From Perilla frutescens (Eukaryota; Streptophyta; Magnoliopsida; Lamiales; Lamiaceae), in contig BRKX01000013.1 in NCBI GenBank assembly GCA_026008535.1, positions 55,811,726 through 55,875,725 of the forward strand: a stretch of 64,000 nucleotides of DNA, written 5' to 3'. The notes below the pieces were generated by a model that searched no databases, was not told the origin of the DNA, and saw only the letters and a program-made list of their open reading frames with translations. Each line of letters opens with the position of its first letter. Within the stretch, counting starts at the first letter, position 1. Shown piece after piece: positions 34,273-46,992 of this stretch. Both the position numbers and the translations under genes were made by a program.

Positions 34273-37132
34273 TTATTTGTAGAGTTCCATGATCCAAGTA
34301 TCGAAAGCACAACAAAGTTTTCGAAAATGTTTGAAACCAGATGCTTTTGCCAAGGCTTGAAATTCCGCTTCTGTCCTCTCTTTACCACCGGGTAACAATG
34401 TGAACATGATCACATCTACAGCCAAGTCTATGAACGCTAATGGGTCCTTTTTTGAGATTTCCGAAATTATGCGATCGGCGATTATCACTTTTCCCTTTTC
34501 TGGGAGGGCTTCATGGCAGTTCTTTAGGAGTTTCAAACAATGCCCGTCGCTCCAATTATGGGAAATCCACTAATTAATTAAGGATAAAATTAATAAATTC
34601 AACATTAATCAAGTTTTATCAAAACCAATAGCTAGATTTCCATCAATTTTAAAATTTGGATATATGTATGATTTAACTGTAATGTATGTATACAATATGC
34701 ACCTTCATGAAAATGGCATCACTTTTAGGCACGCTAACAAACATGTCTCCACTAACGTGCTCCATCCCTGCACATAAGCTGGAATTAATTTAATTTAATT
34801 GCCATATTTAATTATGAATCGAACAATAAGAGTGACATTAATGAAATTATCTGATATGGACTTGAATAATATATATTTAAAAAAAGACTTGGGTGCACCA
34901 ATATATTTCGTTTCGGCCGATCAGATTGGCCAAAACCCAATAAAAAATGAAATGGATCACCTGTTTCAAATCCTGTTATATTTCCTATTGTAAATCTTCA
35001 ATATTTTAAAAAAAAAATATTATTTTTTTAATTTTTTAATTTATTATGATTTATTTTAATTTAAATTTTCTATTTATGATTCATCCATCGCCAATTAGGG
35101 TATACTAAACAAAAAAAAAGTTATGCATCACCAAATGTAACACAAATTGTAACAGAGAATCTAATCTTTTATTTTATGAATTTTATTTAGTTTTTTTTAA
35201 CAAAATATGTACGCTAAAATGGAATTAGTGAACCATAATATTAAAATGATTTTTAAAAAAAAATATACCTTTTTAGTGTTTGTCATATATTATTTGATTT
35301 TAAGATTTTGGTGAACTGGGGCACAACGGACTCTGCTGATAACTACTTGACATCCGTCCTCACATTGTCAAAATAATTAATTCAAATTGCTAGATAATTC
35401 ATTGTGCCCAACATATATATTCATGATATTTTCATTCTCTCATGGGTTAATTGCCTTAAAATACATCAACTTTGATGTGTTTTTGGTTTTTCACACGATT
35501 TAAAAACACATTTTTAATAGCATGAACTTAACACTTATTTGATTTTTCACATGATTTTCAAATTCCAATCAATGAAAATGACTTGATTGTCAGAGATTTC
35601 CACATATACATCTATGCGGATACCAACTTATCTTAAAATATGTGAATATTTGATCGATTTTGCTCGGATTAGAGTGTCCGAATTTGAAAATTATGTGAAA
35701 AACCAAACAAATGTTAAGTTCATGTTATTAAAACTACGTTTTTTAAAACGTGTGAGAAAATAAAAACACCCTAAAATTTATGTATTTTAAGACAATTAAC
35801 CCTTCTCTCATCGATGTGGGACATCACATTTATTCTGTACGTACCCGGGTGCGATGGAGCATGTTGGATGACGTGGTCCAAATCAAAATTGATGGCCTTA
35901 ATAGATGGATACTTGGTTATGATGATCCTGAGTGAAGCTCCAATTCCACCACCAACATCCACAAGAGATTTCACACCCTCGAATCCATTGTATAATTCAA
36001 GAATTTGATGCATAAACATGGTGGATTGTTGGCACATAGCTTGGTTGAAGATCTCGTTATACCTCGGGTCGGTAGCCGCGTATTCGAACACACTCATTCC
36101 ATAAGCTCTGTTAAACGGAATACCTCCTTCAACAATCGCATCTTTTACATGATCCCTACAATTACATATAACTAGAAACTAATTACATTTTATATTTTTT
36201 ATTTTTATTTTTAAACTAAGAGTAAATTTCATTTTTTGTCCCATTAGAATAAGCTCATAATACTTTTAGTCCCAAAAATTGTATTTTTGGTCCCAAATAA
36301 TATTTTTTCAACAATTTTGGTCCCATAAGATATTTTTCCGACAATTTTAGTCCCATAAGATATTTTTCGATAATATTAGTCCCAAACTATCATAGAAAGT
36401 TAACAGTAGCTAAAATCAAGGTAAAAAATTGACATCCCCAAGTACAACAACAATATCAAAATAAATACCAATAAAAAAAGTGCAAAGTAATTTCAACGCT
36501 AATACTAAATCATATCAATAGAAACAAAAGAAATGCCCAACAAAACCATCATTTCACGCGTTTTGACCTCGACTTTAATGACAGTTAACTTTCTCCATTC
36601 TAATTGGGACTAAAATTGTTAGAAAAATATCTTATATGATCAAAATTGTCGAAAAAATATCTTATGGGACCAAAAAAAGTAACTTTTGAGACTAAAAGTG
36701 TTTTGACTCTATTCTAATGGACTACGAGGAAAATTTACTCTAAAACTAATTAATAAAGTTTGGATATAGAGTAATTAACCAGGTTTGATCGAAGACTCGG
36801 TCTTGGCGCAAGAGCAAGAGAGGAGCCAAGGAAACGCCATCGTCATTCTTGGTGAACAACTTACAAACTGGACCCAAGGAATAGACGCCGCCACCACCTT
36901 CTTCTAGAATGTTGTTGGCGGCGAGAAGGCGGAAGATCCTGTTTATCACAAGGTGCGCCTCCGGGTTGGTGGCCTGAATTTGGGCAGCAATTTCCGACGT
37001 CGAAACGGGACGGTCGGCCCTCTTCATCAGCTCCAGTAGGTCTAGTTCTATGGCAACTTTCAGTGCTCTTGGGACTAAAGAAGCGCTAATTAGTTGCATG
37101 GCGAATGTTGATTCATCACATGAATACTTCAT
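34273..37132 (-). CDS. Caffeate-type (COMT-like) O-methyltransferase, copy 1
   Basis: Four exons: 36780-37132, 35845-36155, 34703-34767, 34273-34569 (353+311+65+297 nt), giving 341 aa, close to the usual 350-365 aa of plant class II O-methyltransferases. The N-terminal dimerisation part is MKYSCDESTFAMQLISASLV and LLELMKRADRPVSTSEIA. The SAM-binding motif LVDVGGGIG is at about 182-190, then INFDLDHVIQHAPSHPG and MEHVSGDMFVSVPKSDAIF. The catalytic-base His is H247 in WISHNWSDGHC, and the C-terminus is FDTWIMELYK. It should transfer methyl from SAM to a phenolic hydroxyl (phenylpropanoid, flavonoid or similar); the substrate cannot be read from sequence. A TATA-like GCTATATATA lies about 110 bp upstream of the ATG (about 37240). 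Introns 1 and 2 carry MITEs. Tandem partner of the gene at 39641-42221. Confidence 0.95.
35444..35802. mobile_element. Mutator-like MITE in intron 2 of O-methyltransferase copy 1
   Basis: The ends GGGTTAATTGCCTTAAAATA and (reverse complement) GGGTTAATTGTCTTAAAATA open long inverted arms that run most of the element. A 9-bp duplication, TTCTCTCAT, flanks it (35435-35443 and 35803-35811). Copy 2 has an uninterrupted 'ttctctcatcgatg' at the same place (about 40940), the empty site. Confidence 0.93.
36220..36740. mobile_element. Long-TIR MITE in intron 1 of O-methyltransferase copy 1
   Basis: The ends GAGTAAATTT ... AAATTTACTC are inverted, and the arms continue with 'gtcccattagaat' and 'ttttagtccc' paired against their complements. 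The flanks TTAAACTAA and TAAAACTAA are a 9-bp duplication with one mismatch. A relative lies at the same site in copy 2, so this insertion predates the gene duplication. Confidence 0.85.
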
Positions 37133-37895
37133 AATTGATCACAATTTATTTTTCTATTTCTTAATTTCCACTTATTATCATGCATATACTCTCAAACTTG
37201 TTTAATTTGTCCACTGTTTCTCTTAACTGCTACGCGAGTATATATAGCGTTCTCTAGCACTTTTTTCCGTACGATGCACGGATAAAATAAAATATGTGGA
37301 ATACTTAAAATTATTCATTGAATTATCAAAAGAACTAAATGTCAAGCCAAATATATAAAAAATAATATATAGTAACAAATGATGTTTCCTAATAGTATAA
37401 AATCCCAAAAATCTAGCTATAAATAAAGAAAATTATTGTACGTAAAAAAATATTCAATAAAAAAACTTATTTTCTTCTAATTTTTTTGAAATAGAACAGT
37501 GATAAATTTATCGAATAAATAAAATTTATTATATATAAGTTTTTTTATAATTTATAATATATAAAAAACAGTAGTATTTTCGAATCCAATTCAATCACAA
37601 TGTGAAATTAAATAAACGATAAAAGAAGCTTCATGAATAATTAATTTAGGATTGGTCTTACGATGACACCATACCTATATAATGCTATAATAAATATGTT
37701 TCAATTAACTAATTATTTTTTATTTTATTTTAATTATCTTATTGATTGCAGGCAAGGACACTTTTAATATAACATTGCCTAATAGATATATAATTTTCTT
37801 TTGAGCCCATATAGATATATGGAACTATACCGAAACCTACCACACTAGCGTAATTATACATTATTAATTAGCGCATGCAGTAGCTTATAAAGTTT

Positions 37896-38286
37896 ACTTT
37901 AGGATGGATAAAGTTATGCTACATTTTGTGCAATACATGATGTGGCATAATTAAATTTATTAATTTTTTTATTTTTAAATTCAATTTCAATTTATTGTAC
38001 TCTATTTAATTTTATACTCATTAATTAGGGTTCATCATACCCAATTAGGTTATATAGTTATTTTTTTTATGAATAATCAATTATTAATTAGAAAATAAAA
38101 TTTATTAATGAAAAAATAATTATATACCCTAACTAGGTAGGATGAACCCTAAATAATAAGTGTAAAATTAAAATAAAAAATAATAAATTAAAATTGAATG
38201 AAAAATTGAAGAAAAAATAATAAATTAAATTCTGTAACATCAAGTATTGCCCATAATGTAGCAGAAAATTTCATCCGACTTTAGGG
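37896..38286. mobile_element. Palindromic MITE upstream of O-methyltransferase copy 1
   Basis: Two inverted arms of about 190 bp: 'gctacattttgtgcaatac' on the left pairs with 'gtattgcccataatgtagc' on the right, and 'ttagggttcatcatacccaa' pairs with the right arm. A longer version is at 43162-43720. Confidence 0.75.
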
Positions 38287-38649
38287 TTCAACTCCACCGA
38301 TAGTGCATGCAACATATAGTTATGCCAAAAAATATTGAAATGAGAATTGAAGATGAACTAGCAATTCTATCTTTTATATATATATATATATAGGAAATGG
38401 ATGAAATGAGATTTTTTCTAGCGTGTAATCTAATAGTTGAGATTTAATATAATATGTGATGACAATTTCGTAAATAACAAGCCGGAAAATAAAGGAATGT
38501 ATGTTGTTTTTGTCCAAGTTTTTAAATTTAATGATATCAGTTATTTAAAAAAAATGTTACAAACTTTAAACGATCATAACTTGCTCATTTTTAATCCAAT
38601 TGACGCAAAAAAATTTATATCAACTTAAAGTTCTCTCCGTGCTCTTTCA

Positions 38650-39420
38650 TTTACGATGCACGGATAGAATACGTGGAATACTTAAAATTATTTATTGAAT
38701 TATTAAAAGAATTAAATCGCAAGCCAAATATATCAAAACCAATGTACAATAGCAAATGATATTTCCTAATAGTATAAAATCCCCAAAATCTAGCTATAAA
38801 TAAAGGAAATTATTGTATGTAAAAAAATTATTCAATAAAAAAACTTATTTTCTTCTAAATTTTTTGAAATAGAACAATGATAAATTTATCAAATAAATAA
38901 AATTTAGTATATATAATATTTTTTATAATATATAGTATATAAAAACAGCAGTATTTTAAGTTCGATTCACAACTTAACAAAAATTAAAATTAAACACTAA
39001 AAGAAGCTTCACAAATAATTAATTTAGGATTGGCCTTACTTGACACCATACCTATAAGGCTATAATAAATAGGCTTTAATTAACTAATTTTAAATAATAA
39101 ATAATAAATCGGACAATAATGCAAATTTGATTAAGTAAATGATGTGATATGAATGAGTTTATATATATATATATATATATATACTATTTAAAAAAAAATA
39201 GCACTAAAATACAATAAAATAAGCTATAAAATTGTACTAAATAAGTATGGTACCTAGTTCTTACACGAATATCTAGTACTCATTTGAACCTATTCCTATA
39301 TATATATATATATAGTTGCATGCGTAGTACGTATCAGTTTCTTTATTTTATTTTAAGTATCTTATTGATTGCAGGCTAGGACACTTTTAATATATCATTG
39401 ACTTATATAATATTTCTTTG
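38650..39420. repeat. Extra partial copy of the O-methyltransferase upstream region
   Basis: It matches 37270-37790 (upstream of copy 1) and, more closely, 42370-43070 (upstream of copy 2), including 'acgtggaatacttaaaat', 'atctagctataaata' and 'attgattgcaggctaggaca'. No gene body accompanies it. It joins the distal end of the copy 1 upstream block at shared 'acgatgcacggat' sequence, as left by a deletion that removed a middle gene. Confidence 0.82.
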
Positions 39421-39640
39421 AAACAAAAGGAACAAAGAAAAAATCGGATAACAAAATTGAAAAAAAAAAGTAAAAAAACGCCCAGGAAAAAAAATAAAAA
39501 AAATTGACAGGCGCGTGACGCCCACGCGCGCCCGCCTTAAATAGTCTTAAATAAGGCTATTGCACGGAATACCATCTCTTCAAACTATGTGTTTATTTAT
39601 TAAGGATTCAACTATATATAACATGTATATATATGTTTAT

Positions 39641-42221
39641 TTATTTGTAGAGTTCCATGATCCAAGTATTGAAAGCACAACAAACTTTTCGAAAATGTTT
39701 GAAACCAGATGCTTTTGCCAAGGCTTGAAATTCCGTTTCTGTCCTCTCTTTACCACCCGGGAACAATGTGAACATGAGCACGTCTGCGGCCAAGTCTATG
39801 GACGCTAATGGGTCCTTTTTCGGAATTTCTGAAATTATGCGATCGGCGATTATCACTTTTCCCTTTTCTGGGAGGGCTTCATGGCAATTCTTTAGGAGTT
39901 TCAAACAATGCCCATCGCTCCAATTATGGGAAATCCACTAATTAATTAAGGATAAAATTAATAAATTCAACATTAATCAAGTTTTATCAAAACTAATAGC
40001 TAGATTTCCATCAATTTCAAAATTTGAAAATATATGTATGATTTAACTGTAATATAATGTATGTATACAATATGCACCTTCATGAAAATGGCATCACTTT
40101 TAGGCACGCTAACAAACATGTCTCCACTAACGTGCTCCACCCCTGCACATAAGCTGGGATTAATTTAATTTAATTACCATATTTAATTATGAATCGAACC
40201 ATAAAAGTGACTTTAATGAAATTGTCTGATTTGGACTTGAATAATATATATTTAAAGAAAGACTTGGCTGCTCCAATATATTGTGTTTGGGCAATCAGAT
40301 TGGCCAAATCCCAATAAAAAATTACTTAATTATTTTTTATTTTATGAATTTTATTTAATTTTTTTTCAAAAATATATACGCTAAAATGAAATTAGTGGAC
40401 TCTAATATTTAAATGAATTAATTTAATTTTTTTAATGTGGTGACTCACGTAGTGTATCGATAGTTAATTTAAAAATAAATATACCTTTTTAGTGTTTGTC
40501 AAATATTATTTGATTATAAGATTTTTGTTCTGAAATTATTGTAAGGCTCCTGTAGTACAGAACTAGGGCACAACGAATTCCGCTGACAACTATTTGACAT
40601 CCGTCCTCACATTGTCAAAATAATTAACTCAAATTGCTAGAGAATGCATTGTGCCCACTATAGCTGTCAAAACCGGCCCGGCCGGATAGTCCGGCCCGAC
40701 CCAAAAAAATGGCCCGAATGGGCCGAGCCAGCCCAGTGAAAAAAACAGAATTTTAGCTTTAGGCCCACGATGGCCCAACCCGGCCTGAAATTTGGGCCGG
40801 TCTGGGCCTCAATTTTTTGGGCCCGAAATGATTTCAGGCCGGGTCGGCTCGACCCGAAAAATAGTTGGCCCGTGGGCCGGCCCGGCCTGACCCATTCGAC
40901 AGCTCTAGTGCCCACATATATATTCATGATATTTTCGTTCTCTCATCGATGTGGGACATCACATTTATTGCGTACGTACCCGGGTGCGATGGAGCATGTT
41001 GGATGACGTGGTCCAAATCAAAATTGATGGCCTTAATAGATGGATACTTGGTTATAATGATCTTCAATGAAGCTCCAATTCCACCACCAACATCCACAAG
41101 AGATTTCACACCCTCGAATCCGTTGTATAATTCAAGAATTTGATGCATAAACATGGTGGATTGTTGGCACATAGCTTGGTTGAAGATCTCGTTATACCTC
41201 GGGTCGGTAGCCGGGTATTCAAACCCACTCATTCCATGGGCTCTGTTAAATGGAATACCTCCTTCAACAACCGCATCTTTTACATGATCCCTACAATTAC
41301 ATATAACTAGAAACTAATTACTTTTATATTTTTTATTTTTATTTTTGATCCCATTAGAATATGGTCATAAAACTTAATTTTAGTCTCAAAAGTTACTTTT
41401 TTGGTCTCAAATGATATGTTTTCGACAATTTTGGTCCCATAAGATATTTTTCCGACAATATTAGTCCTAAACTATCAGAGAAAGTTAACATCAGTTAAAA
41501 TCAAGGTAAAAAATTGACATCCTCAAGCACATCAACAATATCAAAATAAATAAGAATAAAAAAAAGTGGAAAGTAATTTCAACACTAATACTGAACCATA
41601 TCAATAGATACAAAAGAAATGCCTAATAAAACGATCATTTCACGCGTTTTGACCTTAGCTTTAATGGCAGTTAACTTTCTTCATTCTAATTGGGGCTAAA
41701 ATTGTCGGAAAACTATCTTATAGGACCAAAATTGTCGAAAAAATATCTTATGGAACCAAAAAAGTAACTTTTAGGACTAAAAGTGTTTTGACCCTAATCT
41801 AATGGGACCAAAAATGAAATTTACTCTAAAACTAATTAATAAAGTTTGGATATAGAGTAATTAACCAGGTTTGATCGAAGACTCGGTCTTGGCTCAAGAG
41901 CAAGAGAGGAGCCAAGGAAACGCCATCGTCATTCTTGGTGAACAACTTACAAACTGGACCCAAGGAATAGACGCCGCCGCCACCGCCATCTTCTAGAATG
42001 TTGTTGGCGGCGAGAAGGCGGAGGATCCTGTCTAGCACGAGGTGCGCCTCAGGGTTGGTGGCCTGAATTTGGGCGGCAATTTCCGACGTCGAAACGGGAC
42101 GGCCGGCCCTCTTCATCAGCTCCAGTAGGTCTAGCTCTATGGCAGCTTTCAGTGCTTTTGGGACTACAGAAGCGCTAATTAGTTGCATGGCGAATGTTGA
42201 TTCATCACATGAGTACTTCAT
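39641..42221 (-). CDS. Caffeate-type (COMT-like) O-methyltransferase, copy 2
   Basis: Four exons: 41866-42221, 40980-41290, 40078-40142, 39641-39937 (356+311+65+297 nt), giving 342 aa. Structure and splice sites equal copy 1; one extra Gly codon lies in the exon 1 glycine run. The SAM motif LVDVGGGIG and the catalytic His in WISHNWSDGHC are retained. Scattered replacements include SVVPKALKAAIELD for SLVPRALKVAIELD, GRPVS for DRPVS, and HPGVEH for HPGMEH. Both copies look functional. A TATA-like GCTATATACA is about 110 bp upstream of the ATG (about 42335). Intron 2 holds a hAT MITE absent from copy 1. The same reaction is expected; whether the two have diverged in substrate or expression cannot be read here. 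Confidence 0.95.
40659..40907. mobile_element. hAT MITE in intron 2 of O-methyltransferase copy 2
   Basis: 249 bp with TIRs TATAGCTGTC and (reverse complement) TAGAGCTGTC, flanked by a perfect 8-bp duplication GTGCCCAC (40651-40658 and 40908-40915). The interior is rich in GGCCCGG/CCGGGCC motifs, as in the hAT element at 10102-12470. Copy 1 has the empty site at about 35404-35420. Confidence 0.94.
41346..41826. mobile_element. Long-TIR MITE in intron 1 of O-methyltransferase copy 2 (left end lost)
   Basis: Orthologous to 36220-36740 in copy 1 ('cccattagaat', 'aaagttaacatcagtt', 'aatttactc' end). The left terminal 25 bp or so are deleted. Confidence 0.8.
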
Positions 42222-42887
42222 AATTGATCACAATTTATTTTTCGATTTCTTCTTATTTTCCACTTATTATCATGCATATACTCTCAAACTTGCTTAATTT
42301 GTCGACTGTTTCTCTTAACAGCTACGTGTGTGTATATAGCGTTCTTTATATATAACTAACACCTTTTCCGCACGATGCATGGATAAAATACGTGGAATAC
42401 TTAAAATGGTTCGTTGAATTATCAAAAGAATTAAATGTCAAGCCAAATATATCAAAAACAGTGTACAATAACAAATGATGTTTCCTAATAGCTAGTATAA
42501 AATCCTTAAAATCTAGCTATAAATAATGGAAATTATTGTATGTAAAAAAAGTATTCAATAAAAAAACTTATTTTCTTCTAAAATTTTTGAAATAGAACAA
42601 TGATAAATTTATCAAATAAATAAAATTTATTTTATATAATATTTTTTATAATTTATAGTATATAAAAAAACAGTAGTACTTTGGAGTCCGATTCACAACG
42701 TAACAAAAATTAAAATTAAACGTTAAAAGAAGCTTCATGAACAATTAATTAGGATTGGCCTTACTTGACACCGTACCATACCTATAAGGCTATAATAAAT
42801 ACACTTTAATTAACTAATTTTAAATAATAAATAATAAATCAGCTAATAATGCAAATTTGAATAAGGAAATAATGTGACATGAATTTG

Positions 42888-42929
<42 letters not shown>

Positions 42930-43161
42930 GCATGCCTAGTACGTATCAGTTGCTTTGAAGCTATTTTTTATTTTATTTTAATCATCTTATTGATTGCAGG
43001 CTAGGACACTTTTAATATAACATTGACTTATATATATATATATATATATATCATATTTCTTTTGAGCCCATATAGATACATGGAATCACACCGAAACCTA
43101 CTACACTAGCTTAATTATTCATTATTAATCAGCGCATGCAGGTATGTAGCTTATAAAGTTT
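42222..43161. other. Upstream region of O-methyltransferase copy 2
   Basis: It parallels 37133-37895 base for base over long runs, with a (TA)n tract at 42888-42927 and another near 43030. Shared promoter-proximal sequence suggests both genes started with the same control region. Confidence 0.7.
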
Positions 43162-43720
43162 ACTTTAGGGGGATGAAATGCGCCACTACATTCTGTGCTA
43201 TATAATTAAATTTATTAAATTTTTTTTAATTTTTAAATTCAATTTTAATTTATTATGCTTTACTTTAATTCTATACTTATTAATTAAGTTTCATCCTACT
43301 CAATTAGGGTATATAATTTTTTTTTACTAAATAATTAATTATTAATTATAAAATAAAATTTATTAATGAAAAATTAATTATATACCCTAATTAGGTAGGA
43401 TGAACACTAAATAATAAGTGTAAAATTAAAATAAAATATAATAAATTCAAATTGAAGAAAAAATAATAAGTTTAGTTCATCCTACCCAATTAGGGTATAT
43501 AATTATTTTTTTACTAAATAAGTAATTATTAATTAGAAAATAAAATTTATTAATGAAAAATTAATTATATACCCAAATTAGGTAGGATGAACCCTAAATA
43601 ATAACTGTAAAATTAAAATATAACATAATAAATTCAAATTGAAGAAAAAATAATAAGTTTAATTCTGTAGCACCAAATATTGCACATAGTGTAGCAAAAG
43701 ATTGCATCCCGATTTCGGGT
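43162..43720. mobile_element. Palindromic MITE, enlarged copy, upstream of O-methyltransferase copy 2
   Basis: The counterpart of 37896-38286 but about 170 bp longer. The central hairpin sequence ('cctacccaattagggtatat' and its complement 'atataccc(t/a)aattaggtagg') occurs twice, so the centre has been duplicated. Confidence 0.75.
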
Positions 43721-44781
43721 TCAACTCCAGCGACAGTGCAACATATAGTAATGCCAAAATTATTGAAATAAGAATTGAAGACGACCTAGCAATTCTATAG
43801 GGAATGTATATGATCAAATAAGATTTTTTTTTCCTAGTGTGTTATCTAATGGTTGAGATTTAATATAATATAATATGTGAGGACAATTTCGTAAATAACA
43901 CATAGAAAAATAAAGGAAAGAATGTTATTTTTGTCCAAATCTTTAAATTTGATAATATATGTTATTTAAAAAAATGTTAATTAAAAACTTTAAACGATCA
44001 TAACTTGTTCATTTTAAATTCAATTGACGCAAAAAAAAAAACATATCAAACTAAAGCTCTATCCGTACTCTTTCATTTAAGATGTAGGAAACTAGGCTAT
44101 GTTTAGATGAAAAATATGAACAAAAAATATAAAAGATAAATTTTTACGTATATATACGTAGATTGTAAATGCTTTCACTAGTGCTTCGATAATGTATACT
44201 AACGAAGCAATTAGAATATATTAGCATAATGTATTCAATGCTAATAAAAAATTATCATAATATCACCGTGGTACAAATTTATTATAATTTATTCCATCTG
44301 AATAAAATGAAATATAAGAGTAACGATGAGAATCAAGCAGCCAAAACGGGGATTGCCTTGCCTCGAAGAATTAATTAAAGAGATATACAACAGGAAAAAT
44401 GTCCAAATATAACTTCAAATTTAAAATCTATTTTTTATTTTATTTTGTTTTTTAATGAAAGTAGCCATCAATTAAAATTAAAACCGTTCTCCAGGAAGGA
44501 ACGAGAGAGAAAATCTTGTTATTAAATCCACTTATTTTATGATTTTTCATTTATTATCTTTTTATATAAAAAAGCTATCTGATTTCAAAATAATATATAC
44601 TATAAGCCCAATATTATTTTCTCAATGCAATCAACTAATTCGATTTTCCTTTTTCTTTTTTCTTTTTTTCAGAACAGGGATTAAAAAAAAACTGACGATA
44701 ATATTTGTTTTCTCCGACCACCTCAAATGTATATTTCTTGAGACTCAACAATATTAAAGCATTGTATAATATTCTAAGAAG
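43721..44781. other. End of the duplicated upstream block, then AT-rich spacer
   Basis: 43721-44090 parallels 38287-38650; beyond that the sequence is unique and without a visible gene. Confidence 0.5.
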
Positions 44782-45619
44782 GTGATTGGTATGATAGAAT
44801 GAAATTAAGAATGAATGAAATAAACTTAAGAATGAAATGAGGGTCTAAATGAAATAACGATTCTTATGATTATATTGGTATGTCTACGGAATGAAATATC
44901 AATTTTTTTTATCTTATATAATGAATATTTTAGGTACTTTAAAATTTTCTTATAATTGAATAAAGTGTACGTAATAGCTAATAAATATCAACACATGCCT
45001 CAATTTATCTTTCATATTTCTAAACGCCATTTTTCTTTTTTAGTATATGATTTTTTCTAATTTTTTTAGCAAATGGTAATTTATTTATTTTATGGAGAAC
45101 CTTTATTCTAAAATATTTAATTAATGAATATGTAATAATTTGTATAAGTTAATAAAAATATTTTTACTTCATGGAAAAACACTTTAACATTTCAAATTTT
45201 AATTTGAATATATTAAATTATATCAAATATTTAAATATTCTATATTGTATTATAACATATTTTTATGGTATATTTATTTCAGCATCACTTTCATTTTTCT
45301 TCAACAAAGTTATAAAAACTATCAAAATTGATTTTAACACAAATTATATTTTGAAAATAAATAATTATTTAATTTGATTCATTTTGCTAAATATGCTAAA
45401 ATAATATTACAAGAATGATTATGTATAAATATACCGTATATTAATTTTTTTGGTCATCGGAAATAGCTAAACTCATGGAGTGGGTAGAACCCTTTCTTTG
45501 AGAATATGGATTCTATCAAAAATAATGATTCCCAATTTTAAACCATATCAATCGATAGAATGAAAATGTGAACATAAGAATGATCATTCTATTTAATTTT
45601 ATTTCACCATATCAATCAC
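44782..45619. mobile_element. Possible TIR element
   Basis: The left end GTGATTGGTATGATAGAATG pairs with the reverse complement of the right end, GTGATTGATATGGTGAAATA; inner parts also hold inverted 'agaatga' blocks. No TSD was identified and no transposase is present. Confidence 0.4.
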
Positions 45620-46158
45620 GTCATAAATAGTTAATAAAAAATTTGGCGTGTTGACACTAAAAGCCATCAATAGGTAGTGTAAGGGCTGCCGGCCTGGATA
45701 TAAGAATTGACTGAGTTGGGTCATTGCTCTAAATAATATTTATTCTCTTCTTTCATTTTATTAGTTTACTGGTACTTCTCTTATGTGATACACAAATAAT
45801 TATTATTTTTTTAAATATGTGATATTATGATTATATTTTTAATTTTATATATTGTGTTCAATTTTTAAAAATTAATAAAATGATATGCAAGTGTGTTAAT
45901 TAATTAGACAAAAAGATCAATTTTGTATAGTTACGACAAACAAAAAGAAAATTAAATTTTAGGAGCTAAATGAAAATCCACATTAGAAAGATCAAATTGG
46001 AATATTTATAATGTCATGATTTTATAAATAATAATGTATAATTGTCCACGATTATAGAACATTTGGCTTCTTTGAATATATGACATGTATAAATAAATAT
46101 AGTTATTTAATTATTTTAAATGATGAATTGAAATAGAAAAAATAACAAATTATTGCAA

Positions 46159-46198
<40 letters not shown>

Positions 46199-46667
46199 TG
46201 CAATACAAATGAAAGCAATTTTTTTAGGCGACAAATGTAGAGTACTACAAATCATCCATCTATGCATAAAAAAATAAAATAAAAAATGTTACAAATATTA
46301 AATCTTCAAGTAAAAATAATAATAAATAAGATTGCGAAAATTTCTTAAAATACAACGGTTCTAATCTAAACCGTAGCAGAAAATGCAAAAAAATTAAAAA
46401 AAAAATTACAACAATAAATGTCACTACTATTGTCTATTATTTCAAAAAATTTGTCTATTATTCAAAAAATGTGGTCTAAGGCACAACATGTAATAGACAA
46501 TGATGTACACCTAACTGTTGTCTATTACACGATTTTGCCTTAATATATGTATTGATGACTTTATATACAATAATAACATCATTATGATTTTCCGACTCTT
46601 TTATAAGACTTAATTAGTGTATCTTCCATACGATACACGTACACGTTTAATTATATATTTATATATG
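45620..46667. other. AT-rich spacer with an (ATT)n microsatellite
   Basis: (ATT)n runs at about 46160-46199. A 'tgtctattat ... gtaatagaca' inverted pair near 46420-46540 may be a MITE remnant. No gene is seen. Confidence 0.45.
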
Positions 46668-46907
46668 GGGTTAAGGGCCAAATAGGCCCCTGTACTTATT
46701 TGGGGGGAACAAATAGGCCCTCGAACTATTTTTTATCTCGATTGAGCCCCTGAACTTTTATTGAGGGCTCAATCAAGCCCTTCCGTCACACCCCTAACTA
46801 ACGGACGTTTGTGAACAAATAAAACGACGTCGTTTTATACAAAACGACGTCGTTTTGTATTTGCAAAAAAAAATAAAAAAAATTAAATGACCCAAATCAA
46901 TTAAACC

Positions 46908-46992
<85 letters not shown>

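Noticed and set aside
46420..46540. Possible CACTA-type terminal sequence ('cactactattgtctattat')
   Set aside because: Only one plausible end and a weak inverted pair; no second CACTA terminus or TSD was found.
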